Translations under genes and position numbers: made by a program
Assembly (NCBI RefSeq): GCF_028610675.1
Contig: NZ_JAQQWS010000014.1
Coordinates: 11,307 to 75,306, forward strand
From: Alkalihalobacillus pseudalcaliphilus
GTDB lineage: Bacteria > Bacillota > Bacilli > Bacillales > Bacillaceae_D
Length of the DNA: 64,000 nt
Reading direction: 5' to 3'
The notes under the pieces: model-generated
The model's database searches: none
What the model saw: the letters and a program-made list of their open reading frames with translations, nothing else
Told to the model about the DNA's origin: nothing
Part shown: positions 16,485-25,197 of the stretch, piece by piece
How the letters are laid out: each line of letters opens with the position of its first letter
Position numbering within the stretch: the first letter of the stretch is position 1

Positions 16485-17426
16485 TTATTTTACTTTTTCA
16501 TCGAGTGTTTCTAAGTAATGTTGGACTTGCTGAGCAGCAATACTACCGTCACCCGTAGCCGTCACAATTTGTCTTAGTGTCTTTTCACGAACATCACCCG
16601 CTGCAAAAACACCAGGAACACTCGTTTCCATATCGGCATTAGTTACAATGTAGCCCTCATCATTTAAAACGCCTAAGTTTTGAACACTTTGATTAAGTGG
16701 CAACATGCCGATATAAACAAAAACACCATCTGTTGCAAAGTCAGATACTTCACCAGTTTTTGTGTGTTCAATCGTTACACTAGTGACTTTTCCGTTTTCA
16801 CCTTTAACTTCATTGACAACATGGTCCCAAACAAACTCGATTTTATCATTCTTAAAGGCACGATCTTGTAAAATTTTCTGTGCACGTAGCTGGTCACGAC
16901 GATGAATAACTGTTACTTTTGAGGCGAATTTTGTTAAATAAACAGCTTCTTCAACTGCAGAATCTCCACCACCAATAACGACTAATTCACGTTCTTTAAA
17001 GAAAGCACCGTCACAAACGGCACAGTAGGATACACCGCGACCACTATATTCTTTTTCGCCTGGAATCCCTAATTTTTTATATTCAGCACCAGTTGTAACA
17101 ATAACAGCTCGTGCTTTATATTCTTTACTACCTGCCTTAACTACTTTAAATTCACCTTCATCGACAATCTCTTTAATATCGCCGTAAGCATATTCAGCAC
17201 CGAATTTTTTTGCATGTTCAAACATTTTATTTGAAAGCTCTGGACCAAGAATATGGTCAAAGCCTGGATAATTTTCCACTTCTTCTGTATTAGCCATCTG
17301 GCCACCAGGGACACCACGTTCAATCATTACTGTTTTTAAATTAGCTCGAGATGTATAAACAGCCGCTGTCATTCCAGCTGGACCCGCTCCTGCAATAATT
17401 ACATCATACATTGTTTCTTCACCCAT
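16485..17426 (-). CDS. trxB: Thioredoxin-disulfide reductase
   Basis: This flavoenzyme of 313 residues reduces thioredoxin with NADPH. It shows the FAD-binding GAGPAG (residues 13-18), the redox-active CAVC (Cys135, Cys138), the NADPH loop GGGDSAVEE and the C-terminal AAGDVREKTLRQIVTATGDG. The start is placed at ATG 17426 (MGEETMYDV), nine bases after a GGGAG; earlier in-frame codons lie upstream of or inside this site. The TPR gene lies just upstream and array B begins beyond the terminator. Confidence 0.96.
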   Translation of the reverse strand: MGEETMYDVIIAGAGPAGMTAAVYTSRANLKTVMIERGVPGGQMANTEEVENYPGFDHILGPELSNKMFEHAKKFGAEYAYGDIKEIVDEGEFKVVKAGSKEYKARAVIVTTGAEYKKLGIPGEKEYSGRGVSYCAVCDGAFFKERELVVIGGGDSAVEEAVYLTKFASKVTVIHRRDQLRAQKILQDRAFKNDKIEFVWDHVVNEVKGENGKVTSVTIEHTKTGEVSDFATDGVFVYIGMLPLNQSVQNLGVLNDEGYIVTNADMETSVPGVFAAGDVREKTLRQIVTATGDGSIAAQQVQHYLETLDEKVK

Positions 17427-17511
17427 TATCATCAACTCCCTATTCCTCACAACTTCTAATCTCATTCATATCGTAACGAAATGACCGACCAAAGTCTATT
17501 AAGCTGCTCAC

Positions 17512-18567
17512 CTAGTCACTTTGCCACGGATGATAAGACCAATCAAGTTCTTTTTCTCCACTTTGGGCTTGCTTAATCATCAAAGCTGCTCGTTCATTAC
17601 CAATCAAAGATGCTTCGTGTAAAATATAATGTGCTTTTTTAAGTTCACCTGTATGCGCAAGTGTCACCGCATAACAAAATAGCCATTGAGGGTGGTCATC
17701 ATAAAAGCTCTCATCCATCCGTTCAAAACGTTCTTTAGCAGCCTCATATTCACCCGCAGCACATAACACTTCAGCAATAAAAAGATAATTTTCGTAATCA
17801 ATCGGATACACAATTCGTAACGGCTGCAAAAATTGCTCAGCTTTCTCTTTCTGGCCAATTTTTATATAAAATAATGCCAAATTTGCCCGAACGTACAGAT
17901 TGCTTTCATCCTCTTTTAAAACATGAGAAGAAATTTGAAACGCCCTGTCGTCGTTCAAACGAAAAAAAGCTTCTGCTAAGTGGTTAAAAGCGGACCAATG
18001 CGATGGAAACTGTTCAATAATTTGCTCCAGTATCGGAATAGCCGCTTCAATCTCACCATTCTTTAAATGAGTGCGTGCCCTCTCGTGATCGAGTAAATAG
18101 TCATCATCTGATGTATCTTCACTATCATTATCATTCCAATTTGGGAAATCCTCATACTCTATATCTAATAATTCCAACAGATCTTTGGCATCTTGCTGAA
18201 ATGGGCCATTTGGATCCATGTGTAAATAATGATTAGCTGCTCTTTGGGCCTTATCAAACAAACCTAAATAAGCATAGTTATTAGCCATAAAAAAATAGCA
18301 TTCACTATACTCATTATTCTCCTCTGCTACTACTTCCCGAAGTAAATCATTCGATTCTTCATAATGACTCATTTCTGATAATACAGCCGCTAATTGGATT
18401 CGAAAAACAGGCTCTTTATCTGTCAGCTTGACAGCACGTTGAAAAAGCTTTACCGCCCGTTGAAGATGCTTTTTTCGATAAGCAATTAATCCTTTTTGAA
18501 AAAAATAATCACCATTTCTTATGAATGGTATAATGTTATTTCCTTCACCATGAGGGGTTAAATCCAT
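17512..18567 (-). CDS. Tetratricopeptide-repeat protein
   Basis: This 351-residue soluble protein has about seven TPR-like helical pairs; examples are residues 22-55 (GLIAYRKKHLQRAVKLFQRA), 86-118 and 168-200. An acidic spacer (NDNDSEDTSDDD) separates the two TPR blocks. TPRs bind other proteins, but the partner is unknown. It lies immediately upstream of trxB, the position of yvcD in B. subtilis, and is probably its counterpart. ATG is preceded by GGAGG. No signal peptide or membrane segment is visible. Confidence 0.85.
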   Translation of the reverse strand: MDLTPHGEGNNIIPFIRNGDYFFQKGLIAYRKKHLQRAVKLFQRAVKLTDKEPVFRIQLAAVLSEMSHYEESNDLLREVVAEENNEYSECYFFMANNYAYLGLFDKAQRAANHYLHMDPNGPFQQDAKDLLELLDIEYEDFPNWNDNDSEDTSDDDYLLDHERARTHLKNGEIEAAIPILEQIIEQFPSHWSAFNHLAEAFFRLNDDRAFQISSHVLKEDESNLYVRANLALFYIKIGQKEKAEQFLQPLRIVYPIDYENYLFIAEVLCAAGEYEAAKERFERMDESFYDDHPQWLFCYAVTLAHTGELKKAHYILHEASLIGNERAALMIKQAQSGEKELDWSYHPWQSD

Positions 18568-18700
18568 TCAGTATTGCCTCCAATGTTCATTCATGCCCCA
18601 ATTATACTATATGAACGTAGTATTTCGACATATTTTTTCTTGAAAAATAAAATTACATAATCCTGTTAATTTTATATGAATGGAAGCACCTTACTTAAGC

Positions 18701-19332
18701 CCTCTTTGTTGAGATATTCGCTCAGTTGGCTCTCGTATCTGCACATTAACGTCCTCTTTGTTCAGATACTCGCTCGATTGGCTCTCGTATCTGCACATTA
18801 ACGTCCTCTTTGTTCAGATATTCGCTCAGTTGGCTCGCGTATCTGCACATTAACAGCCTCTTTGTTCAGATACTCGCTCGATTGACTAGTGTATCTGCAC
18901 ATTAACGTCCTCTTTGTTCAGATATTCGCTCAGTTGGCTCGCGTATCTGCACATTAACGTCCTCTTTGTTCAGATACTCGCTCGATTGGCTCTCGTATCT
19001 GCACATTAACGTCCTCTTNNNNNNNNNNNNNNNNNNNNNNNNNNNNNNNNNNNNNNNNNNNNNNNNNNNNNNNNNNNNNNNNNNNNNNNNNNNNNNNNNN
19101 NNNNNNNNNNNNNNNNNNCATTAACAGCCTCTTTGTTCAGATACTCGCTCGATTGACTAGTGTATCTGCACATTAACGTCCTCTTTGTTCAGATACTCGC
19201 TCGATTGGCTCGCGTATCTGCACATTAACAGCCTCTTTGTTCAGATACTCGCTCAGTTGGCTCTCGTATCTGCACATTAACGTCCTCTTTGTTGAGATAT
19301 TCGCTCAGTTGACAACGGTATCTGCATATAAC
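18701..19332. repeat. Tandem array C, 52-bp units, with a 100-N gap
   Basis: Each unit reads CCTCTTTGTTCAGATACTCG, a variable centre, then GTATCTGCACATTAAC; the period is 52 bp (18701, 18753 and on). Arms CAGATAC and GTATCTG form an inverted repeat around a centre of about 19 bases. Centres vary between GATTGGCTCT, CAGTTGGCTCG and GATTGACTAGT. Six units precede and four follow the gap at 19019-19118, so the true copy number is unknown. The family is shared with array E at the right edge. Confidence 0.92.
19019..19118. other. Assembly gap (100 N) in array C
   Basis: Exactly 100 Ns with the same 52-bp repeat on both sides. A fixed-length scaffold gap at a repeat is likely. Confidence 0.95.
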
Positions 19333-19350
19333 AAGCACATTGTGTACCTT

Positions 19351-19812
19351 TCATTCACCTCTGCCCGTATGCCTACCATGCTCACCTTTTCCCCTTGCGT
19401 CTATCTTAACCTCGTTGCCTTCACATGCACCTTTGCCCTCTGCACTCTGCCTTCGTGTCTTGCTTCTACCTTCACCCTCTGCCTTCGTGCCCCCATCTTC
19501 AGCACTCAAGCAAAAATATATATCATAATGCAGCTCACATTTTTCATTAAATGCATGAGTGCAATGTGGACATTGACTAGTCTTTATATATTGGCCTATT
19601 GATAATTCTGTTTGGCATGCTCCACATAAAATTGCTAAACTATCGTATGAATCTTTTGGCCAAGGAATCACTTTATGGTCACTTAATTCTTGGTGGCACT
19701 TGTAACAGGAGTAGTAGGTACCACAGCAATAAAACTTAATAGATACAATGTCTTTTTCCAAATGGTAATGAATACATCTTGATTCCGAGTCAGTACGAAC
19801 ACCTTTAAACAT
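19351..19812 (-). CDS. CHY zinc-finger protein with low-complexity tail
   Basis: The first 110 residues match the CHY zinc-finger family: CIHYH (residues 13-17), then CC, CYKCH, CGAC and CPHC pairs that would bind two or three zinc ions. Bacterial members are small cytoplasmic proteins of unknown role. The start is ATG 19812, ten bases after AAAAGGAG; a GTG nine codons earlier is upstream of this site. The C-terminal 45 residues are Gly/Glu/Lys/Arg-rich and unlike the family, probably a recent extension next to array C. Confidence 0.82.
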   Translation of the reverse strand: MFKGVRTDSESRCIHYHLEKDIVSIKFYCCGTYYSCYKCHQELSDHKVIPWPKDSYDSLAILCGACQTELSIGQYIKTSQCPHCTHAFNEKCELHYDIYFCLSAEDGGTKAEGEGRSKTRRQSAEGKGACEGNEVKIDARGKGEHGRHTGRGE

Positions 19813-19886
19813 AATTAGCTCACTCCTTTTAAGGTTCACAGCTAAGAACCAGACAACTCGCTCATAAATCTATTAGTTTGCTTTCT

Positions 19887-20570
19887 TTATTGATATCTTT
19901 CCCTCAATACGTCAAGGACCCGATCCAGTGGTAGCTTTTGTTCTCTTAATAAGACAAGCAAGTGATAGAATAAATCGGCTACTTCCCATTTAAGCTCCTT
20001 CGCATCTCGGTTTTTCGCAGCAATAATCACTTCACTAGCTTCCTCGCCGACCTTTTTTAAAATCTTATCGACACCTTCTTCAAACAAATACGTCGTATAG
20101 GCACCCTCAGGTCGTTCTGCCTCCCGCTTGGCGATTAACGCTTCTAATTCATTTATAATTGAAAAGCGCTCTTCCTGGGCCTGGAGTAAAGGCTCAACGT
20201 TTTCAACTTTACTATCCTTCCCCCTGTTAGTATCTTTCCCGTCGGTCATATCTCCTCGTAATGTTTCTGAAAAGCACGTATACTTACCTGTGTGACAAGC
20301 TGGTCCATGTGGTTCAACTAAAACGAGCAAGGCATCCGCATCACAATCAAAACGAATATCGATAATCGATTGTGTATGGCCTGACGTAGCCCCCTTATGC
20401 CATAGCTCCTGACGAGAACGGCTGTAAAACCAAGTTTCGCCTGTGTCTTGTGTTTTTTGTAACGATTCTTTATTCATATAGGCCAATGTCAGTACTTCTT
20501 TGGAAATGGCATCTTGCACAATGGCAGGCACAAGTCCTTTTTCATCAAAACGGATCGTTTCTTTCTTCAT
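19887..20570 (-). CDS. hisI: Bifunctional phosphoribosyl-AMP cyclohydrolase/phosphoribosyl-ATP pyrophosphatase
   Basis: This 227-residue fusion (HisIE) catalyses steps 2 and 3 of histidine synthesis. The N-terminal half has the metal and zinc residues of the cyclohydrolase (DCDAD, then PHGPACHTG and CF). After a linker of about 30 charged residues comes the all-helical pyrophosphatase with KVGEEASEVIIAAKN and ELKWEVADLFYHLLVLL. It is the last gene of the his operon and overlaps hisF by 4 bp. Confidence 0.96.
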   Translation of the reverse strand: MKKETIRFDEKGLVPAIVQDAISKEVLTLAYMNKESLQKTQDTGETWFYSRSRQELWHKGATSGHTQSIIDIRFDCDADALLVLVEPHGPACHTGKYTCFSETLRGDMTDGKDTNRGKDSKVENVEPLLQAQEERFSIINELEALIAKREAERPEGAYTTYLFEEGVDKILKKVGEEASEVIIAAKNRDAKELKWEVADLFYHLLVLLREQKLPLDRVLDVLRERYQ

Positions 20571-21325
20571 CGTACAACCACTCCTCTCTCTTTTAAAAAG
20601 CTCTTAACCTCTTCAACAGATGTCTCCTTATAATGAAAAATGGATGCCGCCAGCCCTGCATCCGCACCTGCTTGCTCAAATACTTCTTGAAAATGCTTAG
20701 CTTCTCCCGCACCTCCTGAAGCAATCACAGGTACCGAAACAGCGTCACGAACAGCCTTTGTTAAAGCTATGTCAAATCCATTTTTTTCACCATCTTGATC
20801 CATACTTGTTAGTAAAAATTCACCCGCACCTAACCTGACTGCTTCCTGTGCCCAATCCTTGACTTCCCAGTCCGTCGCTTGTCGACCGCCGTGTGTATAG
20901 ACACGCCATGATTGTAACTCAGAATCAAATTTGGCATCAATCGCCACTACGATGCATTGCGAACCAAAAAAGTCGGCTCCCTCTTTAATGAGGTCTGGTC
21001 TTTTAACCGCAGCTGTATTGAGTGACACTTTATCGGCACCAGCTCGGAGAACACGCTTCATATCTTCAAGTGTTTGGATCCCTCCTCCAACTGTAAAAGG
21101 GATCGCGAGCGTAGCGGCCACCTCACGAACCACTTCAATCATTGTTTCCCGCCCTTCATGGGAAGCTGAAATATCAAGGAATACCAACTCATCTGCTCCT
21201 TGCTGATCATAAAAGGTGGATAACTCAACAGGATCTCCTGCATCACGTAAATTTACAAATTGGATGCCCTTAACAACTCGACCATCCTTCACGTCCAAAC
21301 AAGGTATAATTCGTTTTGTTAACAT
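20567..21325 (-). CDS. hisF: Imidazole glycerol phosphate synthase, cyclase subunit
   Basis: HisF is a 252-residue beta/alpha barrel that joins PRFAR with ammonia from HisH to form IGP and AICAR. Catalytic Asp11 is in IIPCLDVKDG and the second Asp is in LLTSMDQDG. Phosphate-binding GGGI and ASGGAG loops are present. The start is ATG 21325 after GGGGAG; an upstream in-frame start would overlap hisA. One base separates it from the hisA stop. Confidence 0.97.
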   Translation of the reverse strand: MLTKRIIPCLDVKDGRVVKGIQFVNLRDAGDPVELSTFYDQQGADELVFLDISASHEGRETMIEVVREVAATLAIPFTVGGGIQTLEDMKRVLRAGADKVSLNTAAVKRPDLIKEGADFFGSQCIVVAIDAKFDSELQSWRVYTHGGRQATDWEVKDWAQEAVRLGAGEFLLTSMDQDGEKNGFDIALTKAVRDAVSVPVIASGGAGEAKHFQEVFEQAGADAGLAASIFHYKETSVEEVKSFLKERGVVVR

Positions 21326-21326
21326 C

Positions 21327-22064
21327 CTAGCTCCCCTTTTCTGCAAGTGCTTCTGCAAGAGTAAATTGATTCGTATATAAAGCCTTTCCTATTATGGCAC
21401 CAGAGACGCCATCCGTGAAATTAGCACGTAACATATGTAAATCGGTTAGACTACTTACACCACCAGAAGCAATCACTTCTTTTCCAGTCGCTTTAGCTAA
21501 GGCAGAGATTTCCACGATATTTGGCCCGTTTAACATGCCATCACGGGAAATATCTGTATAGATAAACGTTTCTGCCCCAAAATGAACAAGCTCAATCCCG
21601 AGCTCATTAGCTTTGACAGAGGATGTTTCAAGCCAACCTTCTGTGGCCACATAGCCATCACGAGCATCTAACCCAATCACAATTTTTTTGCCTCCATATT
21701 TAGCAAGCATCTCTTTAGTGAAATTAGGATCTTGAACGGCTATGCTTCCTAAAATAACCCTTTCAACACCCGCTTCCAAATAATAAGCAATATCTGCCTC
21801 TGTGCGAATTCCGCCACCAACTTGGACAGAAACAGACAATTCACTTGCCACTTGTACAACAGAATCATGATTTACACGCTTTTTTGCTTTTGCCCCGTCT
21901 AAATCGACCATATGAACCCACTTGGCCCCACCCTCCTGAAAGGAACGAGCCATTTCAAAAGGCGAATCACCGTAAATAGTTTCTTGATTATAATCTCCTT
22001 GTCTTAACCTGACACATTTGCCATCACGTATATCAATGGCAGGATAAATCGTAAAATTAGTCAT
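21327..22064 (-). CDS. hisA: ProFAR isomerase (HisA)
   Basis: This 245-residue half-barrel duplicate related to HisF carries out the Amadori isomerisation of ProFAR to PRFAR. The catalytic aspartates are Asp11 (YPAIDIRDG) and the one in YTDISRDG. Phosphate-binding motifs GGGIRT and ASGGVS are present. It overlaps hisH by 8 bp. Confidence 0.97.
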   Translation of the reverse strand: MTNFTIYPAIDIRDGKCVRLRQGDYNQETIYGDSPFEMARSFQEGGAKWVHMVDLDGAKAKKRVNHDSVVQVASELSVSVQVGGGIRTEADIAYYLEAGVERVILGSIAVQDPNFTKEMLAKYGGKKIVIGLDARDGYVATEGWLETSSVKANELGIELVHFGAETFIYTDISRDGMLNGPNIVEISALAKATGKEVIASGGVSSLTDLHMLRANFTDGVSGAIIGKALYTNQFTLAEALAEKGS

Positions 22065-22701
22065 CTTCCTTCATCCCCTCTACCCACTTACAATAGTTCT
22101 CTAAAATTTGCATACCTACTGTACTACTTTTTTCAGGGTGAAATTGTGTAGCAACGACACTTCCATGTCCAACAATAGCTGGTACGAGCTCTCCACCATA
22201 TTGAGCTGTTGCAAGTAACACTTGCTCCTCATCCGTTTTGACATAATAGGAATGTACAAAATAAACATGATCCTCTTCTACATTTTTTATTAACGGATGT
22301 TTCGGTTGTGTAAATGATAAAAGATTCCAGCCCATATGTGGAACCTTATACGTACTACCGTCTACATCCTTCCCTGAAAAACGCTCAACCCTCCCAGGTA
22401 GTAGGCCAATTCCCTTTGTTGTTTCATGCTCTTCACTCTCTTGAAAAAGCAGCTGCATTCCAAGACAAATACCAAGTAACGGGCGCTTCGCATATGTCCA
22501 ATCTTGAATAAAAGCAGCAAGCCCTGTTTCTTGCAAAATCTTCATCGCATCAGGAAATGCACCAACACCAGGGAGAATCAAACCATCCATGTCAACAAGC
22601 TCTTCGATCGAGTCAGTTATTTTATATTCATAACCAAGACGTTCTAATGCCTTACTAACGCTGTGTAAATTACCCATGCCATAATCAATAATACCTATCA
22701 T
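22057..22701 (-). CDS. hisH: Imidazole glycerol phosphate synthase, glutamine amidotransferase subunit
   Basis: This 214-residue class I glutaminase supplies ammonia to HisF. The nucleophile is Cys79 in GICLGMQLLF, with His and Glu in FHPEKS near the C-terminus and the oxyanion segment PGVGAF. It starts one base after the hisB stop and overlaps hisA by 8 bp. Confidence 0.97.
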   Translation of the reverse strand: MIGIIDYGMGNLHSVSKALERLGYEYKITDSIEELVDMDGLILPGVGAFPDAMKILQETGLAAFIQDWTYAKRPLLGICLGMQLLFQESEEHETTKGIGLLPGRVERFSGKDVDGSTYKVPHMGWNLLSFTQPKHPLIKNVEEDHVYFVHSYYVKTDEEQVLLATAQYGGELVPAIVGHGSVVATQFHPEKSSTVGMQILENYCKWVEGMKEDD

Positions 22702-22702
22702 T

Positions 22703-23293
22703 TTATAACAATCCTTTCGTGGAAGGGATCCCCTTCACCCGCTCGTCAATCGATGTCGCTTCGTCAAGCGCACGTGCCATCGCTTTAAAAATAGCTTCAA
22801 TAATATGGTGAGTGTTGCTTCCATAATGAACAATCACATGTAAGTTCATTCTAGCTTCCAATGCAAGCTTCCATAAAAATTCGTGAACAAGCTCCGTATC
22901 AAAAGTACCTACCTTTTGACTTGGTAGTGTAGCACGAAACTCTAAATGAGGACGATTGCTTAAATCGACAACCACTTGAGCCAACGCTTCATCCATCGGC
23001 ACAAAAGCACTCCCATAACGCTTAATCCCCTTTTTATCTCCTAACGCTTGCTTCAAAGCCAACCCTAAACAAATCCCGATATCTTCTGTTGTATGGTGGT
23101 CATCTACTTCCGTGTCTCCATTTGCTGTAACCGCCAAATTAAAATGACCATGCTTCGTAAATAAGTCGAGCATATGCGTCAGAAAGGGTACCCCTGTCTC
23201 GAGATCTGACTTGCCTTCTCCATCCATCGTAAAATGAAGCTTAATTTGTGTTTCACCTGTATTTCTTTCAATCGTTGCGGTTCTCATTATCAT
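22703..23293 (-). CDS. hisB: Imidazoleglycerol-phosphate dehydratase
   Basis: This 196-residue monofunctional dehydratase has the manganese-binding DDHHTTED and HHIIEAIFK motifs. It lacks the phosphatase domain found in enterobacterial HisB, so histidinol phosphatase must be encoded elsewhere, as in other Bacilli. Its start overlaps hisD by 26 bp. Confidence 0.97.
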   Translation of the reverse strand: MIMRTATIERNTGETQIKLHFTMDGEGKSDLETGVPFLTHMLDLFTKHGHFNLAVTANGDTEVDDHHTTEDIGICLGLALKQALGDKKGIKRYGSAFVPMDEALAQVVVDLSNRPHLEFRATLPSQKVGTFDTELVHEFLWKLALEARMNLHVIVHYGSNTHHIIEAIFKAMARALDEATSIDERVKGIPSTKGLL

Positions 23294-24563
23294 CTCTACC
23301 CTTCATTCTAATTTCAATCGCTCGGGCATGTGCTTCTAGCCCTTCCATACGTGCGAGTGCCATAATCTGCTCACCATTTTTCTGCAAAGCCGTTTTACTA
23401 TACGAAATAATGCTTGACTTTTTCACAAAATCATCAACACTTAAAGGACTTGAAAATCGAGCAGTTCCATTCGTTGGAAGGATATGATTAGGGCCTGCAA
23501 AATAATCACCAACCGGCTCTGAACTATATTCACCTAAAAAAATAGCTCCAGCATGACGTATTTGACCGAGTAACTCAAGTGGATTATTTGTTAAAACTTC
23601 TAGATGCTCAGGCGCTAGTTCATTCACCACTTGAATCGATTCAGCTAGATTGTCTGTCTTAATAATCTGTCCAAATTGTTCAATGGAAACTTCAGCAATC
23701 GTTTTTCGAGGTAATGTTTGTAACTGACATTCCACTTCTTCAGCGACAGTTTTTGCTAATTGATCACTGCTCGTCACAAGAACAACGGAAGCACGTTCAT
23801 CATGCTCAGCTTGGGAGAGAAGATCCGCTGCAATATAAGCTGGATTGGCTTGTTCATCAGCTAATATAACAATTTCACTTGGCCCTGCAATCATATCAAT
23901 ATCAACTTCACCAAATACTTCTCGTTTCGCTAAGGCGACAAAGATATTTCCTGGACCTGTTATTTTATCGACCTTCGGAATCGTTTCGGTCCCATAAGCT
24001 AGTGCTGCTATTGCTTGGGCTCCACCTACTTTATAAATCTCTGAAACTCCTACTTCATGCGCAGTCACAAGAACAACCGGATCAAGATTTCCCTGTTGGT
24101 TCGGTGGCGAAACCATCACAATTTTTTCTACACCTGCTACCTGTGCCGGGATAACATTCATTACAATAGAAGATGGATACACGGCTTTACCACCTGGAAC
24201 ATAAACACCAACCGCATCTAAAGGTGTAACCTTTTGTCCAAGTATGGTGCCATCAGGTTTTGTCGTTAGCCAGGATTGGACTTCTTGCCTTTGATGAAAG
24301 TCACGAATATTTGAAATAGCCGCTCTTAAGGCTTCTAAAACACCCAAATCAACCTTTTGATAAGCGGCTTCTATTTCTTCCTGTTTCACCTGCAAACAAT
24401 TTAAAGTCACTCGATCAAACTGTTTTGTTAGAGCCAGTAAGGCTTGGTCGCCACCCGTTTTGACTTGATTGACAATCCGCCCAACAGCTTCTTGCTCGTA
24501 CTCTGTACCTGTATCAATATCACGGCGGATATTGATCTTTTTATCATAAAGAACGATTTTCAT
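23268..24563 (-). CDS. hisD: Histidinol dehydrogenase
   Basis: This enzyme of about 431 residues oxidises histidinol to histidine in two NAD-dependent steps with a zinc ion. Motifs include VYVPGGKA, GPGNIFVALAKR, AGPSE, DLLSQAEHDE and the C-terminal zinc ligand region with ANDFVKKSS-type sequence (DDFVKKSS here). ATG 24563 follows GGAGGG and lies within the 3' end of hisG, with a 20-bp overlap. Confidence 0.97.
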   Translation of the reverse strand: MKIVLYDKKINIRRDIDTGTEYEQEAVGRIVNQVKTGGDQALLALTKQFDRVTLNCLQVKQEEIEAAYQKVDLGVLEALRAAISNIRDFHQRQEVQSWLTTKPDGTILGQKVTPLDAVGVYVPGGKAVYPSSIVMNVIPAQVAGVEKIVMVSPPNQQGNLDPVVLVTAHEVGVSEIYKVGGAQAIAALAYGTETIPKVDKITGPGNIFVALAKREVFGEVDIDMIAGPSEIVILADEQANPAYIAADLLSQAEHDERASVVLVTSSDQLAKTVAEEVECQLQTLPRKTIAEVSIEQFGQIIKTDNLAESIQVVNELAPEHLEVLTNNPLELLGQIRHAGAIFLGEYSSEPVGDYFAGPNHILPTNGTARFSSPLSVDDFVKKSSIISYSKTALQKNGEQIMALARMEGLEAHARAIEIRMKGRDDNENRND

Positions 24564-25197
24564 CTTCCATTCCCTCCACAACCTGTGCAAGTCGTTCGAC
24601 CATTTCTTCTATTCTTTCATCTTTTAAACGGTAACTAACCGGGTTCACAATTAATCTTGATGTAATCGGAACAATCGCCCCTAACTCTACCAAACCATTC
24701 TCTTTTAACGTTTGTCCTGTGGAAACAATATCAACAATACGGTCTGCTAATCCAATAAGTGGAGCAAGTTCAATTGAACCATTTAACTTAATGATTTCAA
24801 CTTGTTCTCCTTGTTCTTTAAAATATTGAGTGGCTAGATTCGGATACTTCGAAGCTACTTTTGGGTTAATATCCTTTTTTGAATAACCAGGCAAACCAGC
24901 GACAGCTAAATAGCAGGCACTTATTTTCAAATCTAGCACTTCATAAACATCACGTTCCTCTTCAATCATGACATCCTTACCAGCAACACCAATATCAGCA
25001 ACGCCATGTTCTACATAAGTAGGTACATCCATCGGTTTAGCTAAAATAAAGCGCATATTCTCTTCTGGTACATCAATAATTAACTTACGCGAATTCTCAA
25101 ATTCATCTGGCAAGGTATACTGAGCTTTTCGCAACATTTCCACAGCCTCGTCAAAAATACGTCCTTTTGGCATAGCTACCGTTAATATATCACTCAT
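24544..25197 (-). CDS. hisG: ATP phosphoribosyltransferase, short-form catalytic subunit
   Basis: This 217-residue enzyme catalyses the first step of histidine synthesis. It has the PRPP-binding DIVSTGQTLKENGL loop. It lacks the C-terminal regulatory domain of long HisG and therefore needs HisZ, whose gene ends one base before it. Start and stop pack tightly with its neighbours. Confidence 0.97.
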   Translation of the reverse strand: MSDILTVAMPKGRIFDEAVEMLRKAQYTLPDEFENSRKLIIDVPEENMRFILAKPMDVPTYVEHGVADIGVAGKDVMIEEERDVYEVLDLKISACYLAVAGLPGYSKKDINPKVASKYPNLATQYFKEQGEQVEIIKLNGSIELAPLIGLADRIVDIVSTGQTLKENGLVELGAIVPITSRLIVNPVSYRLKDERIEEMVERLAQVVEGMEDENRSL

